DNA of 64,000 bases from Peterkaempfera sp044755465 (GCF_044755465.1 NZ_JBIVRB010000012.1:124001-188000), one strand, 5' to 3'; counted from the first letter of the stretch, positions 17,158 through 27,900 are shown. The notes: generated from the sequence alone by a model not told the origin. Numbers and translations: made by a program.

Positions 17158-18273
17158 TCAGTGGTCCGGTAGTTCCGGAGATTCCTGGCGGCACCGGTGA
17201 CGGGCCGCACGCAGGCTCACCCATGACGTCAGGGCGAGCAGTTCCCGGTCGCCCGGGTGGTCCCGCCGGAACGCACCGACGACCGTGTCGTCCACCCGGT
17301 ACGAGGCCAGCGCGGTCAGCAGGGCCAGGGTGCCCGCCGATCGCTCCGAGGCCGGCAGGCCGTCCAGTGGCCCGTCGAGCCATGCTCGGCCGAGCCCGGG
17401 GTCGCGGCCGTCCCAGCGGGCCAGCACCTCGGCCACCAGGGCCCGCACCCCCGCGGGCACCAGGTCCTCCCCGGTCCGCTCCACCGCGGCCGACGTACGG
17501 GCCAGCGCCTCGGCGATCCGTGGTTCACCCGCCGCCCAGGACAGGTCCGGCGGCAGCGGAGCCGCCGGCAGCAGCGTGAGCGACGCGCCGGGCTCGGACT
17601 TGGCCCGCATGGAGCCGCGGATCAGCCCGACCAGGACGCGCACCACCGGACCGAGCGCGCGGTTGGGCGCGTTCGGGGGGAGCGGTTCACTGCCCAGGAA
17701 TATGTTGACCATGCGGTTCAGGTAGTGGAGGCACAGCGCGGTGCCGACCAGTTCGGGCAGCTGCCCGGCCGGGAACGGCGCCGGGCCGCCCGAGGCGGCC
17801 CAGGCCGCCAGCCCATCGGTGCGGTCCGCCGCCGGGGCGGCCCGGCGCCCGCTGCGGGAGCCGGGCCGGGCGGCCAGCGAGTCGAACACCGCGCTGTGCA
17901 TCCGGTCGCAGAACGGGCACTGGTTGCTCACCGACACCGCGGCCGCGACGGCCTCCTTGTCGGTCCGGGAGGCCAGGCCGTCGACCAGCATGGTTTCGCG
18001 GAGCAGCACCCAGGACGCCGAGAGCAGTTCGGGCACCGGAGCGTGCAGGGCGACGGGGGGTGCCAGGACCCCGAAGTCGCGCTCCACCTCGCGGTAGACC
18101 CGCGAGGTGTCGCCGACGGCCTCGCCGAAGCCCACGGTCGAGAGATGCCGGACCTGCACCAGGGACAGCCCGCGCAGTGAGGCCTGGACGAGCTTCCTGC
18201 CCACCGTGAGCCCCCCATGCGTGCCGGACGTGTGCAGTTCGTCCTGAGCGGTTCCCTTGCTGCCTTCCGGCAT
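17158..18273 (-). CDS. AhpD-like (carboxymuconolactone decarboxylase fold) protein
   Basis: 371 residues, long for the family. The AhpD redox motif C-P-F-C-D-R-M-H (CxxC followed by His) is near residue 133, within an alpha-helical core. The N-terminal 90 residues and C-terminal 180 residues are extra and show no recognised domain. Alkylhydroperoxidase-like proteins reduce peroxides or act as small oxidoreductases. In this block two such proteins accompany an SDR and a GMC oxidoreductase. The ATG at 18273 is used; a GTG further in (LTVGRKL) is possible. It is likely co-transcribed with the upstream SDR, 82 bp away. Confidence 0.75.
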   Translation of the reverse strand: MPEGSKGTAQDELHTSGTHGGLTVGRKLVQASLRGLSLVQVRHLSTVGFGEAVGDTSRVYREVERDFGVLAPPVALHAPVPELLSASWVLLRETMLVDGLASRTDKEAVAAAVSVSNQCPFCDRMHSAVFDSLAARPGSRSGRRAAPAADRTDGLAAWAASGGPAPFPAGQLPELVGTALCLHYLNRMVNIFLGSEPLPPNAPNRALGPVVRVLVGLIRGSMRAKSEPGASLTLLPAAPLPPDLSWAAGEPRIAEALARTSAAVERTGEDLVPAGVRALVAEVLARWDGRDPGLGRAWLDGPLDGLPASERSAGTLALLTALASYRVDDTVVGAFRRDHPGDRELLALTSWVSLRAARHRCRQESPELPDH

Positions 18274-18355
18274 CCGTGGCCGTCCCCTCGGGTCCGTGAC
18301 GATGCCCGGTCGATGCGCCAGCCGATTGTCGCACCCCGGCCCGGCTCTTACTTCT

Positions 18356-19291
18356 TCAATCTTGCGGTTTGGAACCCGCCGTCAGCACCCCTCGTGGCGG
18401 GCGTTCCGGGGGCCAGGGGATCGGGAAGAAGAAACGGACGAACTTCTCGAAGAGCCGGTCACCGATCGTCCACCGCATGCGGGGCAGCATGCGGGACGGC
18501 CCCCCGATGCGGTAGCGGATGCGCGGATTCTCCTTGGTCACGGCCTTCTCGATGACCTTCGCCACGGTCTCCGCGCGCACGGCCATCCGGCCGCGCCCGG
18601 TGGGGTGGTCGGTCTCCCGGTACGCGCCGTGCCAGTCGACGAAGTACTGCCAGAAGTCGTCGTAGAGGCCCGTGTGCTCCTGCCCGGTCATCCCGAGGTC
18701 GGCCACGGTCATCGGCACGAACCCGCCCAGCACCGGAGACGGTTCGATCAGGACCACCTTGATGCCGAAGTGGGCCACTTCGAGCCGCAGCGAATCGCCG
18801 ATGGCCTCCAGCGCGTGCTTGGTCGCCTGGTAGTAGCCACGACCCGGAGTCGCGAACTGGCCGAAGATGGACGACATCATGATCACGCGCCCGCTGCCCT
18901 GTGCGCGCATTCCCGGCAGTACCAGCTGGGTCAGCCGGCACAGTCCGAAGAGGTTCGTCTCGAACTGGCTGCGCACCTCGTCCATCGGGGTCTCGCCGAT
19001 GGTGCCGTTGAGGCTGTAGGCGGCGTTGTTGATCAGCGTGCCGACCGCGCCGTGCTCGGCGGTGATCTTCTCCACCACGGCCGTCATCGACTCCTCGTCG
19101 TTGACGTCCAGCGGCAGTACCTGGATGCCCTCGGCCGCCAGTTCGGCCAGCGCCTCGGGCCGCCGCGCGGTCGCGTAGACCGGCCAGCCGGCCCGGTGCA
19201 GCCGCAGCGCCGCGGCCCTTCCGGTGCCGGACGACATACCGGTGCTCGACGAGGCCCCGGTCAGCAGGATCGCGCGCGAAGGGCTGCTCAC
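18356..19291 (-). CDS. SDR oxidoreductase with duplicated glycine-loop segment
   Basis: 311 residues of the classical SDR fold: NNAAYSLNG (NNAG equivalent), the catalytic Ser in IMMSSIFGQ and YxxxK as Y-Y-Q-A-T-K. The cofactor-binding loop is odd. Instead of T-G-A-S-S-G-T-G-R it reads T-G-A-S-S-S-T-G-M-S-S-G-T-G-R, six residues longer, from an apparent 18-bp tandem duplication at about 19221-19252. This would distort the dinucleotide phosphate loop, so activity is uncertain. The C-terminal 60 residues are Arg/Pro-rich and may be membrane-associating (RFFFPIPWPPERPP). The start overlaps the stop of the AhpD-like gene by four bases. Confidence 0.88.
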   Translation of the reverse strand: MSSPSRAILLTGASSSTGMSSGTGRAAALRLHRAGWPVYATARRPEALAELAAEGIQVLPLDVNDEESMTAVVEKITAEHGAVGTLINNAAYSLNGTIGETPMDEVRSQFETNLFGLCRLTQLVLPGMRAQGSGRVIMMSSIFGQFATPGRGYYQATKHALEAIGDSLRLEVAHFGIKVVLIEPSPVLGGFVPMTVADLGMTGQEHTGLYDDFWQYFVDWHGAYRETDHPTGRGRMAVRAETVAKVIEKAVTKENPRIRYRIGGPSRMLPRMRWTIGDRLFEKFVRFFFPIPWPPERPPRGVLTAGSKPQD

Positions 19292-19923
19292 CGCGACTCC
19301 GCCAGCCGGTCCTCGGACACGGTGGCGTCCTCCGGTTGCGAGGCGATCCGGCTGCGGGTCACCGAGTTGCCCAGGCCCAGGCCGTCCACCAGGCGGTTGA
19401 TGAACGCGAACAGCGAGGCGGTGAAGACCGCCTCCAGCATCTCCGCGTTGGTCCAGCCCGCGGCCTCGGTCCTGGCCCAGTCCGCATCGGTGATCCGGAA
19501 GGCGCCGGTGCCGACCTGGGTGACCAGGCGCATCAGCTCCTTGGTGCGCTCGTCGATCGGCAGGTCGTCCACCGAGTCGGAGTTCGCGATCGCGTCCGTC
19601 AGCTCCTGGTCGCCGCCGAACTGGGCCAGGAACCAGTTGTGGGTGCCCACGCAGTACGGGCAGCCGTTGACCTTGGAGCTCCAGGCGGAGATCATCTCGC
19701 GGGTCGCGCGCGGCAGCACGCCGTCGTTGAAGACACCGCCGTAGCCGGCGATGACGACCTCCAGCAGGTCGGGGCGGCTGGAGACCAGCCGGAACATGTC
19801 CGGCACGAAGGGAATGCCCATTCGCGACTTGATCGCGTCGTACAGCTCCGCCGTCCTGCCCTCGGCTTCGGCTTCCTCCACCAGGGGGACGCGAACCGTA
19901 CTCAGCACATTCGGATCGGTCAT
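19288..19923 (-). CDS. Carboxymuconolactone decarboxylase/AhpD-family protein
   Basis: 211 residues with the peroxidase-related AhpD pattern. The CxxC-H motif is C-P-Y-C-V-G-T-H near residue 83, preceded by REMISAWSSKVNG and followed by the second helical repeat (LMRLVTQVGTGAFRITDADW, AVFTASLFAFINRLVDGLGLG). It is probably a small oligomeric thiol oxidoreductase. The ATG at 19923 gives the family N-terminus. It is translationally coupled (ATGA) to the downstream SDR, so it is the first gene of a three-gene - strand operon. Confidence 0.88.
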   Translation of the reverse strand: MTDPNVLSTVRVPLVEEAEAEGRTAELYDAIKSRMGIPFVPDMFRLVSSRPDLLEVVIAGYGGVFNDGVLPRATREMISAWSSKVNGCPYCVGTHNWFLAQFGGDQELTDAIANSDSVDDLPIDERTKELMRLVTQVGTGAFRITDADWARTEAAGWTNAEMLEAVFTASLFAFINRLVDGLGLGNSVTRSRIASQPEDATVSEDRLAESR

Positions 19924-20176
19924 GGGTAATCGCCTTCTCTTTCGTGGTGGGGGCCGCCCCGCGAGCCGCTTCCGGATAACGGGGGAATGCGCGTACTCCT
20001 GCCCGACGGGCAACGGCGTGGTTTCTCCCATGGTGGCAGGAATACCGAGGGCGTTTTCTCTCTCAGATTGCCCTGAGTACGCCGGCCCGTGCGCGGGCCC
20101 GTCCGACGGCCTCGGGACATGCGGACGGCCGTCCCGGCGCAGCAGGGCGCCGGAACGGTCGTCAGGCCGGGTCGGC

Positions 20177-21724
20177 TCACTCGGCGCGCAGCCAGTCCGC
20201 CAGCCGCTCGCCGATCATGATCGAGGTGAGGTTGGTGTTGCAGTTGACGATGCTCGGCATCACCGAGGCGTCGGCCACGTACAGCCCCTCCACCCCGTGC
20301 ACCCGCAACCGCTCGTCCACCACGGCGCCCTCGTCGTCGGCGGTGCCCATCCGGGCCGTGCCCACCGGGTGGTAGCCGCTGTCCAGGCTCACCTTCACGT
20401 ACTGCTCGACCATCGCGTCCTTCTCGATGAGCTTGTCGTTCAGCACGATGAAGCCGTCGCCCTGCGCCGCGATCCCCGGGTGGTTGGCCAGCTCCCAGCA
20501 GGTCCGGACGCCTTGGACCATCTTCTCCAGGTCCCGCTCGGTGGAGAGGAAGTCGAGCTGGATGTCGGGCCCGGCGGCCGGGTCGGCCGAGGCCAGCCGC
20601 AGCCGGCCGACGGACTCCGGCTGCTGGTCCACCACCATCACGCCGAAGATCATCGGCGCGCCGGCCAGCATCTGTAGCTCGGGAAAGAGCTCCAGGTCGA
20701 AGTGGTTGACCATGTAGTACTGCATGTCGTTGAAGGCCGTGGACCCCTTGGCGGTGGTCCGCACCATGGACTGCAGGAACGGCACGTTCTGGTCGACGGC
20801 GCCGCTCCTGGGCCGCATGAACACCCCGGTCCTGGGGTGGTCCATCAGATGGGCGCCGACCCCGGGCCGGTCCAGCCGGACGCGGATGCCGAGCCTGGTC
20901 AGGTCATCGGCCGGGCCGATCCCCGAACGCATCAGCAGCGTCGGGGAGTTGACCGCGCCGGCCGACAGCACGACCTTGCGCGCCCGCAGCTCCTCCGGCG
21001 CGCCGCCGTCCGCCGAGACCAGGACGCCCACCGCGCGGTCGCCCTCGAAGAGCACCTCGTGCACCAGCGTGCCGGCCTGGATGGTCAGGTTGGGCCGCGT
21101 CCGCACCTCGCCGGTCAGGTACGCCATCGCCGTCGAGACGCGGTAGCGCGGGTCGCGCCGGTTGGAGGGGATCGGCCCGATGCCCGTCGCCTCGGGGTGG
21201 TTGTGGTCGGCGACCTCGGGGAAGCCGGCCGCCAGGCTCGCCTCGGTGAAGGCGCGCTGCATGGTGGTCATCTCGTCCGGCTGGAAGCGGCGGATCGGCA
21301 CCGGGCCGCCCTTGCCGTGGTACCGGTTGTCGAAGTCCAGGTCGTCCTCCAGCCGGCGGAAGTACGGCAGCACCTGGTCGTAGGCCCACGCCGGGTTGCC
21401 CGCCGCCGCCCACTGGTCGTAGTTCTCCGGCACGCCCCGCAGCGCGATGGTCGCGCCGACCGCGGACGAGCCGCCGGTGATCTTTCCGCGGGGGAAGAGG
21501 ATGCGCCGGCCGTCCAGGATCTCCGCGCGGTAGTGCCAGTCGTGCTTGCTCATCGACATCGCGTTGCCGTCGGTGATGTCGTGCGGAATGTCGGCCGGAT
21601 CGGGAAAGTCCGGGCCGGCCTCGATGATGAGTACGGAACGGACCGGATCCTCGCTCAGCCGGGTCGCGAGCGCCGCACCTGCGGAGCCGGACCCGACGAC
21701 TATCACGTCATACGTGCGCACCAT
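20177..21724 (-). CDS. GMC-family FAD-dependent oxidoreductase
   Basis: 515 residues of the glucose-methanol-choline family. It has an N-terminal dinucleotide motif (V-G-S-G-S-A-G-A-A-L-A), the GMC signature regions (GKITGGSSAVGATIALRG, SAGAVNSPTLLMRSGIG), and a C-terminal H-P-V-G-T-A-R-M-G with the catalytic His followed by SIVNCNTNLTSIMIGERLADW carrying the second catalytic Asn. It would oxidise an alcohol to a carbonyl with FAD. The ATG at 21724 has GAGG eight bases upstream. It is divergent to the enediyne operon. Some enediyne clusters carry a conserved oxidoreductase (E9), which this may represent; that link is inferred. Confidence 0.92.
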   Translation of the reverse strand: MVRTYDVIVVGSGSAGAALATRLSEDPVRSVLIIEAGPDFPDPADIPHDITDGNAMSMSKHDWHYRAEILDGRRILFPRGKITGGSSAVGATIALRGVPENYDQWAAAGNPAWAYDQVLPYFRRLEDDLDFDNRYHGKGGPVPIRRFQPDEMTTMQRAFTEASLAAGFPEVADHNHPEATGIGPIPSNRRDPRYRVSTAMAYLTGEVRTRPNLTIQAGTLVHEVLFEGDRAVGVLVSADGGAPEELRARKVVLSAGAVNSPTLLMRSGIGPADDLTRLGIRVRLDRPGVGAHLMDHPRTGVFMRPRSGAVDQNVPFLQSMVRTTAKGSTAFNDMQYYMVNHFDLELFPELQMLAGAPMIFGVMVVDQQPESVGRLRLASADPAAGPDIQLDFLSTERDLEKMVQGVRTCWELANHPGIAAQGDGFIVLNDKLIEKDAMVEQYVKVSLDSGYHPVGTARMGTADDEGAVVDERLRVHGVEGLYVADASVMPSIVNCNTNLTSIMIGERLADWLRAE

Positions 21725-21953
21725 GGATTCAACCTCGCCAGAGAGGGATTCGACAGGGGCCGATCTCACCAGAGTTTCGCAGCAGGTCGGCATCCGGTCT
21801 TCTCCGAGACTGCCCAGCGACTCCGCCCGGAAATCCCCCGTACCGAAGCGCGGTACGCCGTTCGAACCCTGGCAACTTCAGAGAAGCACGCCTTGCTTGG
21901 GCGGTACATCCTCAAGTGTCAGGTTCGGCGGCGGGTAGTTGCCGAATGCCTTC

Positions 21954-21985
21954 ACGACAACCTTGGCCAGCCGATTTGTTGTCGT
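21954..21985. promoter_or_regulatory. Inverted repeat before enediyne operon
   Basis: ACGACAAC (21954-21961) and GTTGTCGT (21978-21985) form a perfect 8-bp inverted repeat with a 16-nt spacer, ending a few bases before the GGAGG of the E4 gene. It could be an operator or a 5'-leader structure masking the ribosome binding site. Confidence 0.4.
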
Positions 21986-22003
21986 CCACGGGAGGGAATT
22001 GGG

Positions 22004-23980
22004 ATGTCGCACCGACGACGATTCCGCAGACTCGTACCCGGGGTGGTCACTGTATTGGTGGCAGCCTCGCTGTTCTTCGTCATCCGTACCTCGGTGGCTG
22101 TTGCGGGCGGTGACGAGGCGGCGGCGGCGTACACATTCAAGGAGATGCCGATCGCAATGCCGCCCGGCTACGACTCCCGGCCGATGAAGACGATCCGGGA
22201 CGTGAACCCGGCCTACCACAAGATCCGTGCCTGGATCTCCTCGGTCGGCGCCAGCATCGCGATCAACGACGTCACCGGCCACGGACTGGCCGACGGCATG
22301 TGCATCGTCGACACCCGCACCAACGCCGTCGTGGTCACCTACACCCCGACCGCCCGCGCCGCCGACCGGTTCACCCCGTTCGTGCTCGACGGCGAGCCGC
22401 TGCCGATGGACGACACCATGGCACCCACCGGCTGCACACCCGGCGACTTCAACGGCGACGGCCGCACCGACTTCCTGGTCACCTACTGGGGACGCACCCC
22501 GGTGCTCTTCCTGGCCAAGTCCGACGCCACCACGCCGTCGGTCACCGCGTACGCCCCGCGCGAGGTCGTCCAGTCGCAGAGCATCGACGGCAAGTACCAC
22601 GGACCGAGGTGGAACACCGACGCCGCGTACGTCGCGGACCTCGACGGCAGCGGCCACCCGTCGATCATCATCGGCAACTACTTCCCCGACTCCGACGTGC
22701 TCGACCCGCACGGGCTCAACAACGTGCAGATGAACAACTCGCTGTCCAGCGCGAAGAACGCCGGCGGGGACCATGTGCTGCGCTACTACGGGTCGAGCGT
22801 CGGGACCGACCCCGAGGCGACCTTCGTCGAGGAGAAGGACGCCATCCCGTACGCCGACTCCACCGGCTGGACGCTGGCCATCTCCGGCGCGGACCTGACC
22901 GGTTCGGGCCTTCCCGACGTCTACATAGCCAACGACTTCGGCCACGGGCACCTGCTGTACAACATCTCGACGCCCGGCCACATCCGCTTCACCGAGGTCA
23001 CCGGCGAGCGCACCCCGACGACCCCGAAGTCGTTCGTCCTCGGCAAGGGCTCCTTCAAGGGGATGGGCGTCGACTTCGGCGACGTCGACGGCAACGGCAG
23101 CTTCGACATGATGGTCAGCAACATCACCGTCGCCTGGGGCCTGGAGGAGAGCAACTTCCTCTGGATCAACCAGACCGACAGCCCGGCCGCCGCGAAGAGC
23201 AAGATGCAGGCCGGCATCGCGCCGTTCAAACAGAAGGCCCAGGAGAACGGCGTCGCCTGGACCGGCTGGGGCTGGGACGCCAAGATGGGCGACTTCCTCA
23301 ACAACGGCCGGCAGAACATCCTGCAGGCCGACGGCTTCGTCAAGGGCGACATCGACCGCTGGCCGTGGCTCCAGGAGATGGCCATGACCAACGACGACCT
23401 GCTCTCCAACCCGGCGATGTGGCCGCACGTCGGCCCCGGTGACGACCTGGCCGGCCACGAGGTGCTGGCGTTCTACGCGCGCACCGCCAGTGGCAAGTTC
23501 GCCAACGTCAGCAAGCAACTCGGCCTCGACGTCGAGATCCCCACCCGTGGCATCGCCACCGGCGACACCACCGGCAGCGGCGCGCTGGACTTCGCGGTGG
23601 CCCGCCAGTGGGGGCCGCCGGCGTTCTACGCCAACCAGTCCCCGGCCCTGGGCCACGACCTGACGCTACGGCTGTACCGGCCCGCGCCGGACTCCGCCGC
23701 GGGACAGGGCCTGGCCGCCCCCGGCTCGCCCGCCTACGGAACCACCGTGAGCATCACCACGCCCGACGGCAAGCAGATCGCCCAGCTCGACGGCGGGGGC
23801 GGCCACGGCGGCTTCCGCAGCTTCGACGTGCGCTTCGGCCTCGGCGACCACACCGGCCCGGTCACCGCGCACCTCACCTGGCGGGACAGCCAGGGCGGCC
23901 TGCACACCAAGACCCAGCAGCTGACCACGGGCAGCCACACCCTCATGCTGACCGACGACATCCAGGAGGTGACGAGCTGA
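22004..23980 (+). CDS. unbV: Enediyne biosynthesis protein E4 (UnbV-like, CRTAC1/ASPIC)
   Basis: 658 residues. An N-terminal hydrophobic segment (about residues 10-30) predicts export or membrane anchoring. At least six FG-GAP/VCBS-like calcium-loop repeats follow, including D-F-N-G-D-G-R-T-D, D-L-D-G-S-G-H-P, D-L-T-G-S-G-L-P-D and D-V-D-G-N-G-S-F-D, indicating a beta-propeller. The C-terminus is an ASPIC/UnbV domain (about residues 570-650). E4 is one of the five genes conserved in all enediyne clusters; its chemical role is not established. GGAGG precedes the ATG. The stop overlaps the E5 start by one base. Confidence 0.95.
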   Translation: MSHRRRFRRLVPGVVTVLVAASLFFVIRTSVAVAGGDEAAAAYTFKEMPIAMPPGYDSRPMKTIRDVNPAYHKIRAWISSVGASIAINDVTGHGLADGMCIVDTRTNAVVVTYTPTARAADRFTPFVLDGEPLPMDDTMAPTGCTPGDFNGDGRTDFLVTYWGRTPVLFLAKSDATTPSVTAYAPREVVQSQSIDGKYHGPRWNTDAAYVADLDGSGHPSIIIGNYFPDSDVLDPHGLNNVQMNNSLSSAKNAGGDHVLRYYGSSVGTDPEATFVEEKDAIPYADSTGWTLAISGADLTGSGLPDVYIANDFGHGHLLYNISTPGHIRFTEVTGERTPTTPKSFVLGKGSFKGMGVDFGDVDGNGSFDMMVSNITVAWGLEESNFLWINQTDSPAAAKSKMQAGIAPFKQKAQENGVAWTGWGWDAKMGDFLNNGRQNILQADGFVKGDIDRWPWLQEMAMTNDDLLSNPAMWPHVGPGDDLAGHEVLAFYARTASGKFANVSKQLGLDVEIPTRGIATGDTTGSGALDFAVARQWGPPAFYANQSPALGHDLTLRLYRPAPDSAAGQGLAAPGSPAYGTTVSITTPDGKQIAQLDGGGGHGGFRSFDVRFGLGDHTGPVTAHLTWRDSQGGLHTKTQQLTTGSHTLMLTDDIQEVTS

Positions 23981-24996
23981 TGACCGCGCCCGACACCGTC
24001 AAAGTGACGCCGCACGCCGTCCAGCCTCGCGCCAAGAAGAGGGAACCCAACCGGGACCCGCGCTATCTGGCCCTGCGGAACTTCGCCCTCTCCATGTCCG
24101 TGTTCAACATCCTCGGCTACACCCTGCTCGGCTTCGAGCAGCCCTGGGTGTGGCCCATCATCTGCGCGCCGTTCGCCTATGTGGTCGAGATCGTGCTGGA
24201 GCTGATCAGCGCCTGGGCGCAGGAGCGCAAACCGCGCTTCCTGGGCAACGGCGTCCGAGGGGTGTACGAGTTCCTGCTGCCGTCCCACATCACCGCGCTC
24301 GCGGTGAACATGCTGCTCTACGCCAACAGCCGGCTGCTGCCGATCCTGCTCGCCGTCTTCATCGGCGTGGCCGGCAAGCACGTGCTCCAGGCCCCGGTGA
24401 ACGGCCGGATGCGGCACTTCATGAACCCGTCCAACTTCGGCATCACCGTCGCGCTGCTGATGTTCGGCTCCTGGATCAGCATCGCGCCGCCGTACGAGTT
24501 CACCGAGAACGCCAACACCTTCTTCCGGGTCGGCATCCCGCTGGTCATCGCCACCGCGGGCACGGTGATCAACGCCATGCTCACCAAGCGGGTGCCGCTG
24601 ATCGTCGGCTGGCTCGGCGGCTTCGTCATCCAGGCGGTGCTGCGGCACTTCATCTGGGACGTGGCGATCTGGTCCGCACTCGGCCCGATGAGCGGCGTCG
24701 CCTTCGTGCTCTACACCAACTACATGATCACCGACCCTGGGACCACACCGTCCAAGGGCCGCAACCAGTTCATGTTCGGCTCCTCGGTCGCCATGGTCTA
24801 CGGGTTGCTGATGATCTTCAACGTCGTCTACACGCTGTTCTTCGCCACCTCGATCGTCTGCGCGGTGCGTGGCATCGGCTGGTGGGTGGCGCACCTCGCG
24901 CAGCGGCGTGCCCGCAGGAACGGCGCGGTCGGCGGCGCGGCCGAGCAGGCCGCCGCGCCCGAGCGTCCCATGGACAACGAGGCGGTGGCGGCATGA
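23980..24996 (+). CDS. unbU: Enediyne biosynthesis membrane protein E5 (UnbU-like)
   Basis: 338 residues with eight to nine predicted membrane segments. The conserved N-P-S-N-F-G-I motif and the M-I-T-D-P-G-T-T-P-S-K-G-R segment resemble the RnfD/NqrB family of integral membrane flavoproteins, which attach FMN at a Thr in a comparable position. E5 is conserved in enediyne clusters, probably working with E4 at the membrane; its reaction is unknown. The ATG overlaps the E4 stop (TGATG) with AGGAGG upstream, and its stop overlaps the PKS start (ATGA). Confidence 0.94.
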   Translation: MTAPDTVKVTPHAVQPRAKKREPNRDPRYLALRNFALSMSVFNILGYTLLGFEQPWVWPIICAPFAYVVEIVLELISAWAQERKPRFLGNGVRGVYEFLLPSHITALAVNMLLYANSRLLPILLAVFIGVAGKHVLQAPVNGRMRHFMNPSNFGITVALLMFGSWISIAPPYEFTENANTFFRVGIPLVIATAGTVINAMLTKRVPLIVGWLGGFVIQAVLRHFIWDVAIWSALGPMSGVAFVLYTNYMITDPGTTPSKGRNQFMFGSSVAMVYGLLMIFNVVYTLFFATSIVCAVRGIGWWVAHLAQRRARRNGAVGGAAEQAAAPERPMDNEAVAA

Positions 24997-27900
24997 CCGT
25001 ACGCGACTTCCGGCCGGTGACCACCGCCGACGACGACGAGCCGATCGCCACCGGGCGGATCGCGGTGGTCGGCATGGCCTGCCGCTACCCCGACGCCGAG
25101 AACCCCGAGCAGCTGTGGCAGAACGTGCTGGCGGGCCGCCGCGCCTTCCGCAAGCTGCCCGACCAGCGGATGCGCGCCGAGGACTACTACTCGCCCGACC
25201 CCGCCGCGCCCGACCGCTTCTACAGCGCCAAGGCCGCGGTGATCGAGGGGTTCGAGTTCGACCGGGTCCGCTACCGCGTGGCGGGCAGCACCTTCCGCGC
25301 CACCGACATGACCCACTGGCTCGCCCTGGACACCGCCGCGCGCGCCCTGGAGGACGCCGGCTTCCCGTTCGGCGAGGGGCTGGAGAACGCCAACACCGGA
25401 GTCATCATCGGCAACACCCTCACCGGTGAGTTCAGCCGAGCCAACCTGATGCGGCTGCGCTGGCCGTACGTCCGCCGCACCGTCGGTGCCGCGCTGCGCG
25501 AGCAGGGCTGGGACGACACGGCGCTGACCGCGTTCCTCGACAGCCTCGAAGGGCGCTACAAGAGCGCCTTCCCGCCGATCGGCGAGGACACCCTGGCCGG
25601 CGGACTGGCCAACACCATCGCCGGCCGGATCTGCAACCACTTCGACTTCAAGGGCGGCGGCTTCACCGTCGACGGCGCCTGCTCGTCCTCCCTGCTGTCG
25701 GTCTCCACCGCGTGCGACGCGCTGGTCAGCGGCAAGATGGACGTGGCCGTGGCCGGCGGCGTGGACCTGAGCATCGACCCGTTCGAGGTGATCGGCTTCG
25801 CCAAGACCGGCGCGCTCGCCACCGGCGAGATGCGGGTCTACGACAAGGGCTCCAACGGCTTCTGGCCCGGCGAGGGCTGCGGCATGGTGGTCCTGATGCG
25901 GGACGAGGACGCCCGCGCACAGGGCCGGTTCCGCTACGCCACCATCCCCGGCTGGGGCTACTCCTCCGACGGCAAGGGCGGCATCACCCGGCCCGAGGCC
26001 AGCGGCCACCGGCTCGCGCTGCGCCGCGCCTACCGCGCGGCCGGCTTCGGCATCGAGACGGTCGGCTACTTCGAGGGCCATGGCACCGGCACCGCCGTCG
26101 GCGACGCCACCGAGCTGCGCGCCTTCTCCGAGGCCCGCCGCGCCGCCGAGGCCACCACGCCGGCCGCCCTGAGCACCGTCAAGGGCAACTTCGGCCACAC
26201 CAAGGCGGCGGCCGGCGTCGCCGGGCTCCTCAAGGCGATCCTCGCGGTCCGCCACCAGGTGATCCCGCCCGCCACCAGCCACATCGACCCGCACCCCGAA
26301 CTCACCGGCCCCGCGCCCGCGATGCGGGTCCCGGACCGCGCCGAGCTGTGGCCCCAGGACGCGCCCGTCCGGGCCGGCGTCTCCTCGATGGGCTTCGGCG
26401 GAATCAACGCGCACGTCGTGGTGGAGCACGCCGACGGCGTACGCCGCAGCGCCGTGCCGGCCGTCGCCCGCAAGCTCGTCGCCTCCCGACAGGACACCGA
26501 GCTGTTCCTGCTGGACGGCGCCGACCCGGACGAGCTGCACGAGAAGGCGACCCGGCTGGCGGAGTTCTGCGCCCAGCTGTCGTACGCCGAGCTCGGTGAC
26601 CTGGCGGCCACGTTGCAGAGCGAGCTGGCCGATCGGCCGCTGCGCGCCGCGGTGGTCGTCGCCTCGCCCGAGCAGGCGACCGAGCGGCTGACCGCACTGG
26701 CCGGACTCCTGACCTCCGGCGTCCGCTCCGCGCTGAACACCACCCAGGGCGTCTTCCTGGGCAGCGCCGGATCGGCCCCCCGGATCGGCTTCCTCTTCCC
26801 GGGCCAGGGCGCCGGGAAGCGGGGCGACGGCGGCGCGCTGCGTCGCCGGTTCGCCGCCGTGGACGAGCTGTACGACCGGCTGGCGCTGCCCACCGACGGC
26901 GACCTGGTCGCCACCGACGTCGCCCAGCCCCGGATCGTGGCCGCCTCGGTCGCGGGCCTGCGGATGCTGGACATCCTCGGCATCGAGGCGGTCCGGGCCA
27001 CCGGGCACAGCCTCGGTGAGCTGACCGCCCTGCACTGGGCGGGCGCGATGGACGAGTCCACCGTGCTGAGTGCGGCGGGCGCCCGGGGCCGGATCATGGC
27101 CGCGGCCAGCGACGGCGACGGCACGATGGCGGCGCTCGCCACCACCCCCGCGCTCGCCGAGGCCCTGATCACCGGCGAGCCGGTGGTGATCGCCGGTTAC
27201 AACAGCCCGCAGCAGACCGTGGTGTCCGGCCCGGTCGCGGCGGTCGAACGGGTCTGCGCGCTGGCGGCGGAGCAGGGCGTCGGCGTGGCCCGGATCAACG
27301 TCTCGCACGCCTTCCACTCGCCGGCCGTCGCCCCGGCCGCAGCCGGACTCGCGGAGCACCTGGCTCAGGAGCGGTTCGGCACGGTCGGTGCGGGCCTGGT
27401 CTCCACGGTCACCGGCGGGCTGCTGCCCGCCGACACCGACGTGGTGGACCTGCTCACCCGGCAGGTGCTGGAGCCGGTGCGCTTCACCGAGGCGCTCCAG
27501 GAGATGGCCGGCGAAGTGGACCTGCTGATCGAGGTCGGCCCCGGCCACGTACTGAAGTCGCTGGCCGCCGACATCCTGCCGACCGTACCCGCCGTCGCCA
27601 CCGAGGCGGACGCCCTCTCGCTGGCCGGGCTGCTCGGCACGGTCGCCGCCGCCTGGACGATGGGCGCGCCCGTCCGGCACGACCAGCTGTTCGCCGGGCG
27701 CTTCACCCGGCCGCTGCCGCTGGACAAGGAGTTCCTGTTCTTCGCCAGCCCCTGCGAGTCCAACGGCGAGGACTTCGTGCTGGCGCGGTCGGAGTCGGCC
27801 GCGCTGCCGCAACCCACCGCTCTCCCGGCCGCCGCCGACTCCGCGGCAGCCGGCGCCAGGGAGACCGCCTCCAGCCTGGAGGTCCTGGTCCGGCTGGCCG

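Noticed and set aside
20702..22003. Long + strand extension of the E4 reading frame, giving a 1092-residue protein
   Set aside because: The extension is antisense to the GMC oxidoreductase and low-complexity. GGAGG and the signal sequence place the E4 start at 22004.
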